A DNA stretch of 58,301 nucleotides from Flavobacteriaceae bacterium (lineage in GTDB: Bacteria > Bacteroidota > Bacteroidia > Flavobacteriales > Flavobacteriaceae). The position numbers and the translations under genes were made by a program. The notes beneath the pieces were generated by a model. That model made no database searches. It had not been told where the DNA came from and saw only the letters and a program-made list of their open reading frames with translations. Positions 54,478 through 58,301 of the stretch are shown one piece after another (position 1 is the stretch's first letter; each line of letters opens with the position of its first letter). Where the stretch lies: positions 1 through 58,301 of the forward strand of contig JAFMCL010000016.1 in the NCBI GenBank assembly GCA_017857815.1, read 5' to 3'.

Positions 54478-54902
54478 TCACTTAAAGACGTCTGCCGCAT
54501 ATTCTGCGGTTATATCCCTTTGTTGCATACCGAACATCTCATAGCCCACCATGAATTTCTTGACTGTGCGAGCGTAACAATGGAGGATAGAAACCCATAT
54601 CCTAATGCCATCCTTTATGAGTCTCACTATCTACCGGTGCCTGGTGGATTCCACTTGAATAAGGGAAAGGGACATTGAAGACCTTATCATATACTTGGGT
54701 AACAACACTTAGCGATTTAGCAAAGCTTTCTTTTTCATCTGTAGTCATTTCGATAATGTGCCTCAAGGCTCGCTTGGGGACTATCATTGTTTCAAAGAGC
54801 CAAACTGCCAAAAAAGGTATAAGAACTACAAAATGTTCGTTTTCATCGATTATCCTTTCTACTACTTCATGTTCCTTTATCAAATAATCCTCCAATAAGT
54901 TA
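54478..54902 (-). pseudogene. galT: galT pseudogene, C-terminal part (galactose-1-phosphate uridylyltransferase)
   Basis: Begins abruptly at NLLEDYLIKEHEVVERIIDE and continues with FVVLIPFLAVWLFETMIVPK and VPFPYSSGIHQAP, where GIHQAP occupies the site of the GWHGAP/MHQAP motif. After a TAG the phase gives GFYPPLLRS, then another shift gives [19 protein letters not shown] to the end at TGA 54478-54480. The N-terminal ~200 residues, including the catalytic H-P-H region, are missing. The 5' end is fused directly to the truncated galK, so one deletion removed both the end of galK and the start of galT. Confidence 0.85.
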
Positions 54903-55901
54903 ACCTTTATGTATCAGATTGAGCGAGCATCCTACAAAACCACCGCCTATAACACGACTTCCAACAATAACTCCTGACTTGCGGGTTTGATCCACTAAAA
55001 AATCAATCTCAGGGCAGCTTACCTCATATTTGTGCTGCAGACCAAAGCGCGTAGCGTTTAGCAAAGTTCCAAACTCAACTATCTCTCCCTTTCCCAGAGA
55101 TTGAAATGCTGAAAGGACACGCTCGTTCTCGCTGACAACATAATTTACTTTTGTAAATTCATTCAATGGAAGTTTAGACCGCTGATTAAGAAAGGAGGTT
55201 TCGTTCTGTTCACTTACATTTAGCACTCCAAGTTTTTTAGCCACGGACTCACATAGTTTTCTACGCTCATTGTACGCCGAACTTGAAAGTTCATGGTGTA
55301 TTTTTGAATTGATCAGCGCAAACTCATAATCCTTTAAATCAATTTTAACATAGTTGATTTTCATTGTGCTGCAATCGAGCAAAAAGGTATGACCTTTCTT
55401 GCCGAACATAGAGACGTATTGGTACATGATACAACACTGAACCCCAACAAGCTGATGTTCAGATTTTTCGATATATTTATCAAGAGCCATCACGACACTG
55501 TTCTCCAAAGCTGCCGATGACGAAAGTCCAGAGCCTATAGGAATATCGTTCCCAAAGACAAGATCAAAGCCTTCAATCCCAAAACCTCTCCTTTACAATT
55601 GATTGACGACTCCCAATATCTAGTTTTGCCAACCCACCTCGGGTAAGGGTTCCAACTTTTCAATACCAAACTCGTAATTTTCATCAACATCTATAGCATA
55701 GATTCTACATATTTTAAGTTCGTTTCTGGCAACTGCACATATAATTCCCTTGTCAATTGTGGCAGGAAAAACATAACCGCCATTAAAATCAGTACGTTCA
55801 CCGATTAGGTTAATACATCTAGGGGAAAAAACTAAAATAGGTGTTGACTCATAAATATTTATAAAACTCGATTTCACATGTGTTTTTAAGTCTATTTTCA
55901 T
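54900..55901 (-). pseudogene. galK: galK pseudogene (galactokinase)
   Basis: One continuous phase from ATG 55901 with two nonsense codons, TAG at 55620-55622 (after EPLPEVGWQN) and TAA at 55593-55595 (after GVVNQL). The GHMP kinase loop IPIGSGLSSSAALENS is kept, as is VGSRVIGGGFVGCSLNL at the C-terminus. The substrate motif, normally PGR-x-NLIGEHTDYN, reads PRCINLIGERTDFN, so conserved Gly, Arg and His have drifted. The last ~30 residues are replaced by the junction with galT. Galactose phosphorylation is certainly lost from this copy. Confidence 0.88.
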
Positions 55902-55958
55902 TTTGAAGAATGGCTGTAAATATTCAAATCTTTGGTGTTACACACTAAAATTGGGTTA

Positions 55959-57258
55959 TTAATCAAAATTTGATATTGCTTTTCTTTTAAAAGATTGAAT
56001 TAGAATTAAATCCTCATTAGCTCCAAAATGCCCATAATCCCTATTTGTTACTTTTTTAAAATACATCTCTGAAGTTTCGTTATCTCCAATCCCGAAATAG
56101 CCTAAGGCGATTAAATAATTACAATGAATTTTATTGCGGCTGTTCAAGTTTTCTTCCCAAACCGCTAGATCAGGAAGGGAAACAGCAAAATAATAAATTT
56201 TTACATCGTCATTAATATGGCTTCTACCATAATCAATTAATTTTTGAAACCTTACATTAGCTTCATTAATTTTCCCTATTTTTTTTAATGCCAGACCTTG
56301 ATAGAAGATAGTATCCGGTTGTTGGTCATTATAGCACCAAGAAATCAAGGGCTTTTGAAAAATTTTTGTTTTCAATTTCTTTCTTTGATATACCAATAAG
56401 TGCTTTTTCATAAGCTCCAGTTACTTTACCTTTACCGCCTTCCCAAGGATGAAATTGTCTTGACATCAATAAGTCATATGCTTTTTGAAAAGGATATGAA
56501 ATCCGACCCATTCTACATATAAATCGTCTCGCTATTCTAGCAAGTGCAAGTGTTTTTCTAAAAACGCTAAACGAAATTCAACTGATTTATTCTGTTTTTT
56601 ATATAACTGGTCAAGTTCCATTAATATACGGCATTTACATCTGTTGGAAAAACAGACTGATAGGCATCGTTTACGGCTACGGCTGGATTTGCCCACCATA
56701 AAAAGGTTTGGGGTTGTGAGGTTCTGTTGTACAGTTTTGCTTTAATCTCTAAATAAGCTATATCCGGATATATGGTAAAACCTGTCATTCCTTTGGTACG
56801 GAACATACGTTCTATTTCACTGCACCAAACGGTTGCGCTTCCATCTTCATTTTCTTCAATACTATAATCTACAGGGTCGTAGGTACTGGGCCTGTGATGT
56901 TGTGGCCAGTTAAATTCAATCCCTCCAGAAATCCAGGGATCAGTTAAGCCTACCAGTGCAGGTTTTATGACTTCATTATAATATACAAAGTGTCGTTGTT
57001 TAACCTTGTCATACGCCATTTGGATACGGCCTCCCAACTCGGGCAATATCATTATTTTTATATAATCATTCTCCAAATAACAGGCTTGCCATACTTTGTC
57101 TATTTTTTCATCGGATATTTTTTCGATAACCGGATGTGGATATACGGCACCGCTACTCGCCTGATAGACTCTTTTTTCTAAAAAATTGGATTCTTTTCAG
57201 GGGTTCCTACTTCATAAGTGGAGATAACTACTTTTTCTGTCCAAACTTTTACTTTCAT
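55959..57258 (-). pseudogene. DUF5107 / tetratricopeptide protein pseudogene
   Basis: Starts at ATG 57258 (MKVKVWTEKVVISTYEVG). A missing T in the run near 57176-57182 shifts the frame, which then resumes as KRVYQASSGAVYPHP. The DUF5107 galactose-mutarotase-like domain is clear (MILPELGGRIQMAYDK, ALVGLTDPWISGGIEFNWP) up to a stop at 56621. The next coding bits, MELDQLYKKQNKSVEFRLAF, RQFHPWEGGKGKV and YLIALGYFGIGDNETSEMYF, belong to the TPR C-terminal part. Intact homologues are about 1,000 aa or more; here several hundred residues are missing at 56620, with further stops and shifts after it. Confidence 0.75.
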
Positions 57259-57333
57259 TATAATTCTATTATTTACTTATTTCTTAATTTTTTTGTTATC
57301 GTGGAGTAAAGTTTTTATAAAAGTCAAACAGTT

Positions 57334-58266
57334 CTATGTGCAAATTTTAATTTTAAACTTTAACTCAATTTTTTTTTTTGGTTTTAAATACAATAGCCCT
57401 ATTTGATTATTAAAGGCATTCGGTGCACAAGTTTGTGGTTCTATTGCAATATTTTTCCTGTCTGGTGGGGTGTATATTTGCAAGTAATCATATCCCTTTA
57501 GCTCCATAATAACATTGTATGTATGAGTTTTTAGAATAGCTTTTATGTCCTTGTCCGTTTTTAGTTTGAAACAATGGTTCAGGTTTTTAGTTCCTATATT
57601 TTTTAATTCTAAAAAATCTTCAATGGTTTCTACGCTTCCATATGGAATTAAATTTTCATTTACAGGAAAATGTTCGTTACCAAATATTTGTAATGAACAA
57701 TCATCAACTATATCATCTACCTTAAAATAGGGATGCCATCCATGACCCAAAGGAAATTCTTGTTGCCCAATATTTTCAACACACGTTGTAATTGTCAGGG
57801 CATCATGTTGCAACTTGAATGTATTTTCTATATGTGCTTCGAAAGGAAACCCTGGATGGTTTTTTTTATACCTGTAATTGGTTTTTATCACACCGTTTTT
57901 ATGGTCTATTGATTCAACAGTAAAAGATTGATTATAAACCAATCCATGCAAGGCATGTGGCAATGGAGTATCGTTTTTTGGCAACCCATAAGATTGCCCA
58001 TTGTAATGATATGTGGCATTATTAACTCGGTTAGGATAAGGAAATAATTGGGCGCCTGAGTAGGCTTGCTCAGTCTGGCTTTGCATTTCTTTTTCTGAGA
58101 GTACGCCCAAGCATATAGGCTTACCGTTAACAACATACTCGTTTAAAGCTCCTCCATATGTTGGAATTAATGAAAACCAAGTTTGGCTACCTTTTAATTG
58201 CAAGCGTAAAACTTTATGCTCTGATATGGAGGTTATATTACTTGTATAAACATTTCGAGATTTCAT
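57334..58266 (-). CDS. Aldose 1-epimerase family protein
   Basis: 310 aa, apparently intact. It interconverts alpha and beta anomers of galactose or a related sugar. LFPYPNRVNNATYHYNGQSY (substrate Asn-Arg), LPHALHGLVYNQSF (first His), LGHGWHPYFKVD (catalytic His) and IAIEPQTCAPNAFN (catalytic Glu) are in order. Start ATG 58266 (MKSRNVYTSN) is preferred to the TTG at 58272. It belongs to the broken galactose operon downstream of it (DUF5107, galK, galT) and is the only member that still reads through. Confidence 0.85.
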   Translation of the reverse strand: MKSRNVYTSNITSISEHKVLRLQLKGSQTWFSLIPTYGGALNEYVVNGKPICLGVLSEKEMQSQTEQAYSGAQLFPYPNRVNNATYHYNGQSYGLPKNDTPLPHALHGLVYNQSFTVESIDHKNGVIKTNYRYKKNHPGFPFEAHIENTFKLQHDALTITTCVENIGQQEFPLGHGWHPYFKVDDIVDDCSLQIFGNEHFPVNENLIPYGSVETIEDFLELKNIGTKNLNHCFKLKTDKDIKAILKTHTYNVIMELKGYDYLQIYTPPDRKNIAIEPQTCAPNAFNNQIGLLYLKPKKKIELKFKIKICT

Positions 58267-58301
58267 TTCCAAAAAATTATCAGCATTTGTTTTTTGTATC
58301 T

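Larger units (their letters stand above)
53494..58301. mobile_element. Decayed genomic island, probably a conjugative-transposon relic (right end outside the window)
   Basis: Starts at the tRNA-Leu fragment and contains a broken rteC, broken galT, galK and DUF5107 genes and an intact-looking aldose epimerase. RteC is an accessory regulator of CTnDOT-type conjugative transposons, which fits a mobile origin. Density of stops, frameshifts and deletions is high compared with the solid gene packing left of 53.3 kb. No integrase or mobilisation gene is seen here; they may lie beyond the right edge or be lost. Confidence 0.6.

Noticed and set aside
54442-54678. Plus-strand 78-codon open frame as a gene
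   Set aside because: It is the antisense of the galT pseudogene, whose protein motifs are clear on the minus strand.
53496-58301. Search for integrase, relaxase, toxin-antitoxin or CRISPR in the island
   Set aside because: No reading frame shows integrase R-H-R-Y motifs, relaxase His triads or regular repeats; all coding signals are rteC and galactose genes.

Overview
The window looks like chromosome from a low-GC member of the Bacteroidota, most likely Flavobacteriaceae. The signs are a SusD-type C-terminus at the left edge, a GldA-like gliding-motility ATPase, a DUF5686 outer-membrane protein, a methionine synthase split into two genes, a DAHP synthase with C-terminal chorismate mutase, TAnnTTTG-type promoters and very weak Shine-Dalgarno signals. 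Species cannot be told from the sequence alone.

Region 1 (about 1-16 kb, all plus strand) is a pyrimidine/nucleoside utilisation locus. After the tail of a SusD-like lipoprotein and a perfect 61-bp palindromic terminator come a nucleoside phosphorylase and a tightly packed run: methylmalonate/malonate-semialdehyde dehydrogenase, class III omega-transaminase, NCS1 nucleobase transporter, dihydropyrimidinase, beta-ureidopropionase, PreT, PreA, CNT nucleoside transporter, DeoB, an organophosphate:phosphate antiporter-type MFS protein and a phytase-esterase-like lipoprotein. Together they encode nucleoside uptake, cleavage to base plus pentose-1-phosphate, recovery of pentose-5-phosphate, and the whole reductive route uracil/thymine -> dihydropyrimidine -> N-carbamoyl-beta-amino acid -> beta-alanine/beta-aminoisobutyrate -> semialdehyde -> acetyl-/propionyl-CoA. 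The block ends at a truncated nucleotidyltransferase remnant, a likely rearrangement breakpoint.

Region 2 (16-36 kb, mostly minus strand) is biosynthetic core genome. The aromatic operon pheA-aminotransferase-tyrA-DAHP synthase/chorismate mutase is preceded by an aromatic-rich leader peptide, an attenuator hairpin and a good promoter. Then come AsmA-like and VTT-domain membrane proteins, gldA, and a methionine/SAM operon (metK-metY-metX-osmC-metZ-metH1-metH2-metF) headed by a promoter directly followed by a SAM-II-like riboswitch candidate.

Region 3 (36-53 kb) is a mix of housekeeping genes: deoxynucleoside kinase, membrane pyrophosphatase, DUF5686 protein, pyruvate dehydrogenase E1 beta, bifunctional nuclease, thyA, a class V aminotransferase, folA, fabD, a DegT-type aminotransferase, Kdo transferase, alkaline phosphatase, a CotH-like exported protein and a bestrophin-like membrane protein.

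Region 4 (about 53.4 kb to the right edge) is a decaying genomic island. It starts at a 57-nt 3' fragment of tRNA-Leu(UAG), the usual footprint of a tRNA-targeting integrase, next to a broken rteC (a regulator of CTnDOT-type conjugative transposons). Then come wrecked galactose genes: galT and galK fused by a deletion, with nonsense codons; a DUF5107/TPR gene with a very large internal deletion; and an apparently intact aldose 1-epimerase. The intact tRNA-Leu and the integrase are predicted to lie beyond the right edge.
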